NCBI RefSeq assembly: GCF_900128955.1
Contig: NZ_FQTY01000009.1
Location: forward strand, 1 to 64,000
Length of the DNA: 64,000 nt
Reading direction: 5' to 3'
Origin: Tissierella praeacuta DSM 18095
GTDB taxonomy: Bacteria; Bacillota; Clostridia; Tissierellales; Tissierellaceae
The position numbers and the translations under genes were made by a program. Below the pieces are notes generated by a model. It was not told where the DNA came from. It made no database searches and saw only the letters and a list, made by a program, of their open reading frames with translations. Of the stretch, positions 27,909 through 36,576 are shown piece after piece (positions within the stretch are counted from its first letter, which is position 1; the number at the start of each line of letters is the position of its first letter).

Positions 27909-28652
27909 ATGAAAACAATAGCAATAATACAAGCTAGAATGGGTTCAGCAAGACTTCCAGGAAAGGTCATGATGAAGATTGGAGGTAAAACTGTATTAGA
28001 TCATGTAATAGCTAGAATAAAACAATCGAAAGAAGTAGACGAAATAGTAATCGCAACAACTATTAAAGAAAATGACAATCAGATAGTAGATGAAGTAAAT
28101 AGATTAGGAGTTAAATTCTTTAGGGGATCTGAAGAAGATGTACTTTCAAGGTATTACTATGCAGCTAAAGAAAATGAAGCAGATATAGTTGCAAGAATAA
28201 CATCAGATTGTCCTTTAATAGATCCAAAGATAGTTGATGAAGTTATTAAATTCTATAAAGAGCATGAATATGCAATGGTAGTAAATGCAAGTTCTGACTT
28301 AAGCAAGAGAACATTCCCAAGAGGATTGGATGTAGAGATATTTTCATTTGATCAATTAGAAATTGCTTTTACTAATGCTGATGAAAAGTATCAAAGAGAG
28401 CATGTGACACCATTTATCTACGAAAATAATGATAATATATTTTATTATAAAAATAATATAGATTATTCAAAACATAGATGGACATTAGATACAAAAGAAG
28501 ACTTTGAATTAATATGCAAAATTTATGATGAATTATATAAAGGTTCTCATGATTTTTTTCTTAAAGATATTATAGAGTTATTTCAAAGAAAGCCAGAATT
28601 ATTTAACATAAATGCTCATATTAAGCAAAAGGAATTAAAGAATGCAGAATAA
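27909..28652 (+). CDS. pseF: Pseudaminic acid cytidylyltransferase
   Basis: 247 residues. Begins MKTIAIIQARMGSARLPGKV, the NTP-binding motif of the CMP-sugar/SpsF family, with ITSDCPLIDP further on. It activates pseudaminic acid with CTP, the form used by Maf. The SpsF-like subfamily occupies this slot in many Firmicute pse clusters instead of the Campylobacter-type PseF, so the substrate is inferred from context. Confidence 0.85.
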   Translation: MKTIAIIQARMGSARLPGKVMMKIGGKTVLDHVIARIKQSKEVDEIVIATTIKENDNQIVDEVNRLGVKFFRGSEEDVLSRYYYAAKENEADIVARITSDCPLIDPKIVDEVIKFYKEHEYAMVVNASSDLSKRTFPRGLDVEIFSFDQLEIAFTNADEKYQREHVTPFIYENNDNIFYYKNNIDYSKHRWTLDTKEDFELICKIYDELYKGSHDFFLKDIIELFQRKPELFNINAHIKQKELKNAE

Positions 28653-28686
28653 TACTATATATAATATAGAAAAATGAGGTAGGAAT

Positions 28687-29226
28687 ATGTTTGAATTTAT
28701 TAAATTGAGAGAAGAACATTTAGAGAAGGTTCTTAATTGGAGGACTAAGGAAGATGTTACCAGATACATGATTACTGATATTGAATATGATTTAGATAAG
28801 CAAATAAAATGGTTTAATCAGATAACAAATAACCCTTCTGAAAAATATTGGATTATTTGTTATAATAGTGTGCAAATAGGATTAATAAGTTTAAATGATA
28901 TTGATTACAAAAATAAACATACTAGATGGGGATATTATATAGGAGAAGAAGAATATCGAATATATGGTGGTATTATTCCACATTATTTATATAATTATGT
29001 TTTTGGAACCCTTTGCTTAAATAAAATAAACGCAGAGGTTTTAGAAGGGAACGAAAATGTAATGAAATTAAATCTGCTTCATGGTTACAGGAAAGTGGGT
29101 GTATTTAAAAAACATATTTATAAAAATGACAAGTTTTATGATTTATATTTATTGGAGTTAACTAAAGAAGATTGGAAAAAAGCAAATAAAAGATATGATA
29201 AGTATGAGGCTTATTTTGAAATATAA
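28687..29226 (+). CDS. pseH: UDP-4-amino-4,6-dideoxy-N-acetyl-beta-L-altrosamine N-acetyltransferase
   Basis: 179 residues, GNAT fold. Begins FIKLREEHLEKVLNWR, with the mid-section WGYYIGEEEYRIYGG and a C-terminal NLLHGYRKVG typical of PseH. It puts the acetyl group on N-4 of the PseC product (N-7 in pseudaminic acid). The acyl-carrier genes directly downstream raise the chance that its donor is not only acetyl-CoA. Confidence 0.88.
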   Translation: MFEFIKLREEHLEKVLNWRTKEDVTRYMITDIEYDLDKQIKWFNQITNNPSEKYWIICYNSVQIGLISLNDIDYKNKHTRWGYYIGEEEYRIYGGIIPHYLYNYVFGTLCLNKINAEVLEGNENVMKLNLLHGYRKVGVFKKHIYKNDKFYDLYLLELTKEDWKKANKRYDKYEAYFEI

Positions 29227-29251
29227 AGATAAGATTTAAGGAGTGGAAAGA

Positions 29252-29479
29252 ATGCAAGAAAAGGTAATGGAAATACTGAATTATGTACTTGATAAAAATG
29301 GAAAAGAAACTTTACAAGAAATGAACTATAAACTATCCCTTAGAGATGATTTGCATTTGGATTCACTAGATTTAGCTGAATTGACAGTTAGACTAGAGGA
29401 TGAATTTGATGTTGATATTTTTGAGTATGGAATTATAAATACTATTGGAGAAATAGTAGATATTATTAGGAGAGAATAA
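29252..29479 (+). CDS. Acyl carrier protein
   Basis: 75 residues, ATG at 29252 with AAGGAGTGG upstream. The phosphopantetheine site is S38 in HLDSLDLAEL. Acidic, four-helix pattern. It sits inside the pseudaminic acid cluster with an AMP-ligase 1 base downstream, so it is a dedicated carrier and not the fatty acid synthase ACP. Confidence 0.92.
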   Translation: MQEKVMEILNYVLDKNGKETLQEMNYKLSLRDDLHLDSLDLAELTVRLEDEFDVDIFEYGIINTIGEIVDIIRRE

Positions 29480-29480
29480 T

Positions 29481-30722
29481 ATGGAATATTTCTTTATTGA
29501 TGAAAGGCGAAACATAAGAAAGACATATAACGATTTGATAAATGATATAAATTTAAATGGTGAGTTTAATAAATATATCTATGAAAGAAATGTATATAAG
29601 ATATTTGTGGATATTATTTCTAGCTTAGTAATTGGAGAAAGTATAGAATTATTAGACATGGATTTATCAGCGAATGAATTAGTAACTATGGGTATAAGCT
29701 CAAATGACCTAGCAATTAAGATTAGCAATAGAAATAAAAAAGTAAAAAGCTACGAACATTTATTAAAAATTATAGAAGAAAATAAATTGAATTGGCAAAT
29801 TACTATGTACACATCGGGAACAACAGGTAGGCCTAAGAAAATAACACATCAATTATCAACGCTTATTAGAACAGTTAAGATCTCAAATAAATTCAGTGAT
29901 AATGTTTGGGCATTTTGTTATAATCCTACACATTTTGCAGGTATGCAAGTTTTTTTTCAAGCACTGCTTAATATGAATACTATTATATATATTTTTGATA
30001 ATATACAGAGGGAGTTATGTAAAACATTAATAGATAATAATGTTACTAATATATCTGCAACACCAACCTTTTATAGAACCAATATATTTAATTTTAATGA
30101 TGCAATACAGAGTGTTAGATATGTTACTCTTGGTGGAGAAAGATTTGATAAAAACTTAGTAGACAAATTAAAGGATATTTTTCCAAATGCTAAAATAAGA
30201 AATATTTACGCATCAACAGAGGCAGGTTCGATTTTTTCAAGTGATAGTGATTATTTTGTAATTGATAAGAGTTTTTCAGAATATATAAAAATAGATGCAA
30301 AAGGTGAACTTTTAATAAATGAAAAACTTCTTGGTAGTTCAGAAGAACTTTTGATTAAAGATGGATGGTATCATACTGGAGATATAGTAGAGTTAGTTGA
30401 TGAAAATAAGTTTAAGATTATTTCGCGAAATACAGAGATGATAAATGTTGGAGGATATAAAGTTAATCCTAATGAAGTAGAAGAAGAGATAAAAAAAATA
30501 GAAGGTATCATAGATGTTCTGATTACTAGCAGACAAAATAAGCTTATAGGTAATGTAATTGTAGCAGAAATTGTAAAATCATCAGATGTTGATGAAAATG
30601 AACTAGAAACTATAATTATTAACAATTTAAATGTTAAATTACAAAAATGGAAAATTCCAAGAATAATTAAATTTGTAAAAGAAATAGATAAAACTAGAAC
30701 TGGAAAGAAGGTGCGTAGATGA
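29481..30722 (+). CDS. AMP-dependent acyl-ACP/CoA ligase
   Basis: 413 residues, short for the ANL superfamily (usually 500 or more), mainly through a reduced N-terminus. The adenylation P-loop is TMYTSGTTGRPKK (108-120); later motifs are IYASTEAGS, WYHTGDIVEL, NVGGYKVNP and the C-terminal TRTGKK lysine. It probably activates a carboxylic acid and loads it on the ACP encoded just before it. Its stop codon overlaps the start of the SDR gene. Acid not predictable from sequence. Confidence 0.88.
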   Translation: MEYFFIDERRNIRKTYNDLINDINLNGEFNKYIYERNVYKIFVDIISSLVIGESIELLDMDLSANELVTMGISSNDLAIKISNRNKKVKSYEHLLKIIEENKLNWQITMYTSGTTGRPKKITHQLSTLIRTVKISNKFSDNVWAFCYNPTHFAGMQVFFQALLNMNTIIYIFDNIQRELCKTLIDNNVTNISATPTFYRTNIFNFNDAIQSVRYVTLGGERFDKNLVDKLKDIFPNAKIRNIYASTEAGSIFSSDSDYFVIDKSFSEYIKIDAKGELLINEKLLGSSEELLIKDGWYHTGDIVELVDENKFKIISRNTEMINVGGYKVNPNEVEEEIKKIEGIIDVLITSRQNKLIGNVIVAEIVKSSDVDENELETIIINNLNVKLQKWKIPRIIKFVKEIDKTRTGKKVRR

Positions 30723-31444
30723 AGTGGATAATATTGACTGGTGATACGGGTATGCTAGGAAGTAGTATAGCAAGTAGGATCCTTGAGGAAAAAGATTATG
30801 GAGTTATAGGAATTAGCAGATCTGAAAATCAAATAACAAATGATTTTAAAAATAGGTATGATAACAGGTATTTTCATATAGATTATGACCTTTCTAATTC
30901 TAGAGAAATAAAATCTTTATTTAAAAAGGAAATACAAGGGGTTGGAAAAATTTATGGGTTGGTTAATAATTCTGCTTATGCCTATGATGATATTATAACT
31001 AATGCTAAAATTGAAAATGTTGAAAAAATGCTAACTATAAATGTAACATCACCAATGGTGCTAACTAAATATGTTATTAGAAATATGTTGTTGAATGATA
31101 CAGAAGGGTCAATAGTTCATATATCTTCAATTTGTGCACATACGGGATATAAGGGGTTGAGCATGTATGCAGCCACTAAAGGAGCAATCGAATCATTTTC
31201 AAGGACTATTGCAAGAGAATGGGGAAAAAGAGGTATTAGATCAAACTGTATTGCACCAGGATTTATGGAATCAAGTATGAGTTCTTCATTATCAGAGGAA
31301 CAAAAAGAACGAATTTATAAAAGAAATTCACTGAAGAAAGAAACAGATGCCATATCAGTTGCTTCAACCGTCAAATTTTTATTATCTAAAGAATCAAGGT
31401 CTATAACAGGACAAGTTATACATGTTGATAATGGAACGATATAA
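30719..31444 (+). CDS. Short-chain dehydrogenase/reductase (FabG-like)
   Basis: 241 residues. Cofactor loop TGDTGMLGSS (7-16), catalytic S137, Y150 and K154 (YAATK). The start overlaps the ligase stop by 4 bases. With an ACP and a ligase before it, reduction of a 3-oxoacyl-ACP to a 3-hydroxyacyl-ACP is the simplest role, giving a hydroxyacyl group for the sugar. PtmA-like SDRs of unknown function also occur in flagellin glycosylation loci and are the alternative. Confidence 0.88.
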   Translation: MKWIILTGDTGMLGSSIASRILEEKDYGVIGISRSENQITNDFKNRYDNRYFHIDYDLSNSREIKSLFKKEIQGVGKIYGLVNNSAYAYDDIITNAKIENVEKMLTINVTSPMVLTKYVIRNMLLNDTEGSIVHISSICAHTGYKGLSMYAATKGAIESFSRTIAREWGKRGIRSNCIAPGFMESSMSSSLSEEQKERIYKRNSLKKETDAISVASTVKFLLSKESRSITGQVIHVDNGTI

Positions 31445-31593
31445 AACAAATTAAGAAAACGAAAAAATTATGTTGTTTCATAGAAAAATTATATAATTAA
31501 AAGAATTGAAACCTATCTTTGGGAAATTAATTATATTTTTTATAAAATATAGTGGGAAACTTTTTAGAAACAATGATGAGTGAGGTGAAATAA

Positions 31594-32646
31594 ATGCAAA
31601 AAAAATTAAAGATATCAAATAAAATAATAGATGAAAATTCTCCAACTTTTATAATAGCAGAAGTATCAGCCAATCATTTACAAAGTTTTGATAACGCTGT
31701 TAAAATAATTAAAGAAGCTAAGAAGGCTGGTGCAGACGCTATAAAACTCCAGACATATACTCCAGATACTATAACTTTAGATTGTGATAGAGAATATTTC
31801 AAAGTAAATCAAGGTACTATTTGGGATGGTACTACTTTATACAAACTATATCAAGAAGCATTTACACCTTGGGAGTGGCAACCTAAGTTAAAGACAATTG
31901 CTGAACAAGAAGGACTTATGTTTTTCTCATCTCCTTTTGATACTACTGCAGTAGATTTTTTAGAAAAGATGGATGTTCCAGCGTATAAGATTGCGTCATT
32001 TGAAATAACAGATATTCCACTTATAGAATATATTGCTTCTAAGAGAAAGCCAATTATAATTTCTACTGGGATTGCTACATTATCAGATATAGAGGAAGCA
32101 TTGAATGCATGTATAAGGATGGGAAATAATCAAGTAGCTTTACTTAAGTGTACTTCAGCATATCCATCTGCATTAGAAGATATTAATTTAAGAGTAATCC
32201 CAAATATGGAAGATACATTTGGTACAGTAGTAGGCCTTTCAGATCATACATTAGGACATACAGTTGCATTAGGAGCAGTTGCCCTTGGGGCTAAAATAGT
32301 TGAAAAACATATTACCTTAAATAGAGCTGATGGAGGACCAGATGCCAGTTTTTCCATGGAACCTGATGAATTTAAGGAAATGGTAACTAGGATTAGAGAA
32401 TTAGAAAAAGCTCTTGGATACATTACTTATGAATTAACAGATAGTCAAAAGAAAAGTAGGGAACATTCTAGGTCATTATTTATCGTCAAAGATATTAAAA
32501 AGGGAGAAATATTTACAGAAGAGAATATTAAAAGCATTAGGCCAGGATTTGGATTGCCAACTAAATATATTAAAGACATATTAGGTAAAAGGGCTAGAAA
32601 AGATATCTTAAAAGGAACTCCCATTAATTGGAGTTTAATAGAATGA
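31594..32646 (+). CDS. pseI: Pseudaminic acid synthase
   Basis: 350 residues, NeuB family. The barrel begins IIAEVSANHLQSFDNA and includes KLQTYTPDTITL and GLSDHTLGHT. A C-terminal antifreeze-like SAF domain (about 290-350) covers the active site of the partner subunit. Condenses the 2,4-diacetamido sugar released by PseG with phosphoenolpyruvate. It follows a 149-base gap, so a second transcript may begin there. Confidence 0.95.
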   Translation: MQKKLKISNKIIDENSPTFIIAEVSANHLQSFDNAVKIIKEAKKAGADAIKLQTYTPDTITLDCDREYFKVNQGTIWDGTTLYKLYQEAFTPWEWQPKLKTIAEQEGLMFFSSPFDTTAVDFLEKMDVPAYKIASFEITDIPLIEYIASKRKPIIISTGIATLSDIEEALNACIRMGNNQVALLKCTSAYPSALEDINLRVIPNMEDTFGTVVGLSDHTLGHTVALGAVALGAKIVEKHITLNRADGGPDASFSMEPDEFKEMVTRIRELEKALGYITYELTDSQKKSREHSRSLFIVKDIKKGEIFTEENIKSIRPGFGLPTKYIKDILGKRARKDILKGTPINWSLIE

Positions 32647-33623
32647 AAAGAATAGTAATTAGGACATTAGGTGGAAATGGGATCGGATATGGACATTATT
32701 TTAGATGTATTTCTTTGGGCAAAGCTATTAGGTTAATAGATAGTAATATAGATATTATATTTCTAATTAATGATGAACTAGCTAGTTTAACCCATAATAC
32801 TGATTTTAAAATCATTATTAACAATGATTTAAGAGAAGATATAAAGATAGTTAGGAGTTTAAAGGTAGACCTTTTTATAAACGATTCATATTTGGCAGAT
32901 AATGGATACCTAAAAAATATTAAAGAAATATCTAAATTAATGATTATAGATGATAATAATGATATATATGACTCATCTATACCAAATATTATCTACAATG
33001 GTAATATATATGCCGAGAGGTTAGGTTATAAATATGTAGAAGGGCAAATAAAGTTATTAGGCTCCAAATATTTAATAATGAAGGAAGAGTATTGGAGTGA
33101 TGATGTTAATTTATCTTCTAAAGATGGAGTTTTGATTACAACAGGTGGAACTGATGAATATGGAATTGCATTAGACATAGTACGGGAAATAAAAGAGTTA
33201 AATATAAATATAAGGGTGATTATTGGTCCAGGATATAAAGAAGATTATATTAAAGAAATTGAGACTATAAAGACTAATAATATGAAATTAATATATAAAC
33301 CAAGTAGTTTGAAAAAATATATAGATGACTCTAAAGTTGTGATTACGGCAGGAGGAAGTACTATATATGAAGTATTATCACAACAAACTATACCTATTAT
33401 CTTTAGTATGGCTGATAATCAAGATTTAGTATGCAAAGAATTAAGTGATATTGGAATTAAATATTTAGGGAAATATCCAAATATTGATTATTCTAGATTA
33501 ACTGAAATGATTATACAATGTCAAGATAATCAGAACAATACCAAGGATAAAATAATTAATTTATTAAATAATAATGGAGCAAAAACAGTTGCTAAGATAT
33601 TAATATCAGAGATCTATAAATAA
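32643..33623 (+). CDS. pseG: UDP-2,4-diacetamido-2,4,6-trideoxy-beta-L-altropyranose hydrolase
   Basis: 326 residues, ATG at 32643 overlapping the pseI stop. GT-B-like fold with catalytic H18 in GIGYGHYFRC, and ITAGGSTIYEVL near the C-terminus. It removes UDP before the PseI step. With pseB, C, H, I, G and F all present, CMP-pseudaminic acid synthesis is complete. Confidence 0.9.
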   Translation: MKRIVIRTLGGNGIGYGHYFRCISLGKAIRLIDSNIDIIFLINDELASLTHNTDFKIIINNDLREDIKIVRSLKVDLFINDSYLADNGYLKNIKEISKLMIIDDNNDIYDSSIPNIIYNGNIYAERLGYKYVEGQIKLLGSKYLIMKEEYWSDDVNLSSKDGVLITTGGTDEYGIALDIVREIKELNINIRVIIGPGYKEDYIKEIETIKTNNMKLIYKPSSLKKYIDDSKVVITAGGSTIYEVLSQQTIPIIFSMADNQDLVCKELSDIGIKYLGKYPNIDYSRLTEMIIQCQDNQNNTKDKIINLLNNNGAKTVAKILISEIYK

Positions 33624-33982
33624 TGAGTGTATAGTAGAAAAGCAATATATTCGTTGATGATATTAGTTGAAAAATCATGAATAATAGTTAGTTTATTGGT
33701 ATTTTAGGATAAATGTTTTTTAACTATAGATTATGTAGCAAATAGATACAAAACTGAACATTTTATAAGACAATCTAAATTTGTTAATGATTCAAAATTT
33801 TAGAGAGTACTAGTAGTCATATCAATTAAGAATATATATTTATCAAATATATATTCGACCTTAGATAAAGGTGAATAAATACTTAAAATTAATGATACTG
33901 ATATAATAAGCTAAATAATCGTATTGGATATTTAGACGTTATTAGAATAAAGAAGAAGTTTTAAAATAAAGAGGTGTAGATA
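33624..33982. other. Non-coding gap between pse genes and second modification block
   Basis: 359 AT-rich bases. A perfect inverted repeat (11-base arms, 5-base loop) is at 33830-33856. No ORF with a ribosome binding site. A TATAAT at about 33901 could belong to a promoter for the downstream block but has no clear -35. Confidence 0.5.
33830..33856. repeat. Perfect inverted repeat
   Basis: GAATATATATT, loop TATCA, AATATATATTC. AT-only stem without a T-run; an operator or weak terminator is possible. Confidence 0.4.
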
Positions 33983-36007
33983 ATGAACTCAAACAATATA
34001 TCAAGTATCAAGGATATATTTTCTAATAAAATAGAAAAAGCACAATACTTAAAAAAGATAATAAGAAACCTTGTTGAAAAAGGGGATTTTGTTAATGCAG
34101 AAGCAAAAATAGCTGAATATAAAGTACTTTTTCCTGAAGATATAGAAATTATATCTATTGAAACTGTAATGTTAATGATAAAAGGTGAAATGGATAGAGC
34201 AGAACAACATGTATTAGATGGATTAAATAAGGTGCCTTTTAACTTTGACTTAAATTATAACTTAGGATTTATATGTCAAGAAAAGGGAAAATATCAGGAA
34301 GCAGCTAATGCTTTTATTATTGCAAAATCAGCAGCAACTACTAAAGAGGAAGAAACAATTATACAGGACGCAATAAATGGGATTAAAAAGATAGATGAAA
34401 GGGTTGATTTATCCAAAATTAATCAACCTAATTACAAGTTATTTCCATTAAAAACCAATGATGATACTTGGATTGGAAAGCCATTATTTGAAGATAAAAA
34501 TGGGGAGGGGTATATTCCCTTGTATTATGATGAGATAATAGAGAGTTATCCTATTCAATTATGGAACTTGTATAAGACAGAGACATTGAGGGGAAAAATA
34601 TACGAAAGTGGAGAATTTATTTTAGGCAATCTAAACAAATCAGTTTTACCATTAGCTATTTTAGAAAAAGATACTTCAATAACTATAATATTAGACGACA
34701 AGGAATATAAGTTCAATGATTTTACTCCTAATAGATTTTATTATATACCTATTAGAAGTGAAGGAACGGTTAAGATTAAAAGTAGTAATAAGTTTATAAT
34801 AGGTGAAGCTTTAGATTTAAATCAATATAAGCAACATGATGTAAAATTGATATTGAATTTATTTATAGATGGCTTATCTCAGAAATTAATAGATAAATAT
34901 TCACTAGAAAGGCTTATGCCAAATACTTATAATTTCTTTAAGCAAGGAACAATATTCAATAATTGCTACAGTAATGCGGAATGGACATTAGCTAGTGTAC
35001 CTACTATATTTACAGGAAAATATCAAGCTAATCATAAAATTTTTCATCCAGAACTATTGCATACTATAAGTGATAGTTGTAAATCAATGGGGAATTATTT
35101 TAAAGAAGATAACTATTTTACATTCCAATCTTGTGGAAATTGGAGAAAGGCACCCTCTTACGGATATACAAAAGGTTTTGATAGAATGATTTATCAATCA
35201 GCTACAATGGGGTCTAAGGCAGAAGAAATTATTTTTTCTTTTTTAGAACAAATGAGAGCATTTGAAGAAAGAGATCATTTTATTTGGCTGACACTGTTTG
35301 AATTGCATAATGTTGAGGATAATATAACACCAAACTTTAGCAATCAAATTTCAAATAGTATAGATTCTAAGAGAATTAATAGAGATGAGAAGAAATCAGT
35401 GGTAAAAGATTATGATGAAAAGAAAATAGAAAGATATGTTAATGAAATAAATAGAATAGACTATTATCTTAAAATAATTTATGACTTTATTGAAAACAAG
35501 TATACAAATGATGAAATCTTAGTATCGTTATTTTCAGATCATGGACAATCTTACATAGATGAAGGAAATCATATTTTAAGAGATGCTAGGACGAGAGTAC
35601 CTTTTATGATTAGGGGAAGAAGTATTCCTTCCACTATATCTGATGAATTAATGGAAAATGTGGATATTCTACCTACTATTTTAGATAAAACTTCTATTGA
35701 ATTTGATTTTAGTGAATTTGATGGAAGAGTTCCAATGGTTTTAGGTGGTAAAGGAAAACAATATGTTTATTCTGAATCTATATATCCAGGAAAAACATAT
35801 AAGGCTATTATTAGGGATTTGGAGCATACGCTAGTATTTGAATCAGAAGGTAATGTAGAGCAGGATGGCAGATTTGTATTAGGAGATTTTCATATTATAT
35901 TAGAGAATAACTTGACAAAAGAAAATGAAATAAATAAAAATACTGAAAAAGTGGCTAAATATTTTGACATAATAATTTCTCATATTTCAGCATTTTTGAA
36001 AATTTAG
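33983..36007 (+). CDS. TPR protein fused to an alkaline-phosphatase-superfamily enzyme with Thr nucleophile
   Basis: 674 residues. Residues about 20-135 are TPR-like helical repeats (AEQHVLDGLNKVPFNFDLNY, LGFICQEKGKYQEAANAFII). From about 285 a sulfatase/phosphatase fold follows with metal ligands D296 (LFIDG), D519-H520 (FSDHGQ) and H530. Where sulfatases have C-x-P-S-R-x-x-L-x-T-G, this protein has T335 at the Cys position with TG at 344-345. A Thr there is the mark of phosphodiesterases and phosphoglycerol or phosphoethanolamine transferases, not formylglycine sulfatases. No signal peptide or membrane helix, so it acts in the cytosol. First of a three-gene block. Confidence 0.75.
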   Translation: MNSNNISSIKDIFSNKIEKAQYLKKIIRNLVEKGDFVNAEAKIAEYKVLFPEDIEIISIETVMLMIKGEMDRAEQHVLDGLNKVPFNFDLNYNLGFICQEKGKYQEAANAFIIAKSAATTKEEETIIQDAINGIKKIDERVDLSKINQPNYKLFPLKTNDDTWIGKPLFEDKNGEGYIPLYYDEIIESYPIQLWNLYKTETLRGKIYESGEFILGNLNKSVLPLAILEKDTSITIILDDKEYKFNDFTPNRFYYIPIRSEGTVKIKSSNKFIIGEALDLNQYKQHDVKLILNLFIDGLSQKLIDKYSLERLMPNTYNFFKQGTIFNNCYSNAEWTLASVPTIFTGKYQANHKIFHPELLHTISDSCKSMGNYFKEDNYFTFQSCGNWRKAPSYGYTKGFDRMIYQSATMGSKAEEIIFSFLEQMRAFEERDHFIWLTLFELHNVEDNITPNFSNQISNSIDSKRINRDEKKSVVKDYDEKKIERYVNEINRIDYYLKIIYDFIENKYTNDEILVSLFSDHGQSYIDEGNHILRDARTRVPFMIRGRSIPSTISDELMENVDILPTILDKTSIEFDFSEFDGRVPMVLGGKGKQYVYSESIYPGKTYKAIIRDLEHTLVFESEGNVEQDGRFVLGDFHIILENNLTKENEINKNTEKVAKYFDIIISHISAFLKI

Positions 36008-36029
36008 TAGATTAAGGAGATAAGGCACC

Positions 36030-36551
36030 ATGAGAATAGGAAATACAATTTGGCTAGTTGGATTAAGTGCGTCTGGAAAGAGTACATTGGCAGAAAAAAT
36101 AGTAAGGTATATGGTTGATAGTGGGAAAAAGGTACAGTTGATAGATGGAGATATTATGAGAGAAGAAATAGGTGGAATGTTTGGATACACTAGAGAAGAA
36201 AGAATAAAGGCAGCAAATATATATAGGGCAATGGCAAGGTTATTAAACAATAATGGTATAAATGTTGTGATTGCAGCCATATCTCCATATGAAGAAATTA
36301 GAAGGAAAAATAGAGAAAGAATTGAAAACTATATTGAGATAAATGTTAATTGTCCAATAGAAGAATGCATAAAAAGGGATCCTAAAGGACTTTATATGAA
36401 AGCTTTAACTGGGAGAGAAAAGCATGTTATTGGAATTGATGAAGAATATGAATTTCCAGAGAATAGTAACATAGAAGTAAATACAAAAGAAGAAAGCATT
36501 GATGAGTCCTATTTAAAGATAATAAATTATTTAAAACAGTCAAATATCTAA
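36030..36551 (+). CDS. APS-kinase-like small-molecule kinase
   Basis: 173 residues. P-loop GLSASGKST (11-19), the LIDGDIMREEIG motif and a C-terminal YMKALTGREKHVIG resemble adenylylsulfate kinase (CysC). No ATP sulfurylase or sulfotransferase is visible here. CysC-like kinases in surface-glycan loci can act on other substrates; the Campylobacter phosphoramidate pathway uses one on a cytidine diphosphate compound. The neighbouring phosphotransferase-like gene makes a phosphoryl rather than sulfuryl role plausible. Confidence 0.78.
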   Translation: MRIGNTIWLVGLSASGKSTLAEKIVRYMVDSGKKVQLIDGDIMREEIGGMFGYTREERIKAANIYRAMARLLNNNGINVVIAAISPYEEIRRKNRERIENYIEINVNCPIEECIKRDPKGLYMKALTGREKHVIGIDEEYEFPENSNIEVNTKEESIDESYLKIINYLKQSNI

Positions 36552-36576
36552 TTATAATAAAGTGGAGGCAATGCTA

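Noticed and set aside
33624..33982. Small RNA or riboswitch in the gap before the second modification block
   Set aside because: Only an AT-only inverted repeat is visible; no known riboswitch consensus or terminator pair.
33983..36007. Plain 'sulfatase' annotation for the TPR fusion
   Set aside because: The formylglycine Cys position is Thr, so it cannot be a normal type I sulfatase.
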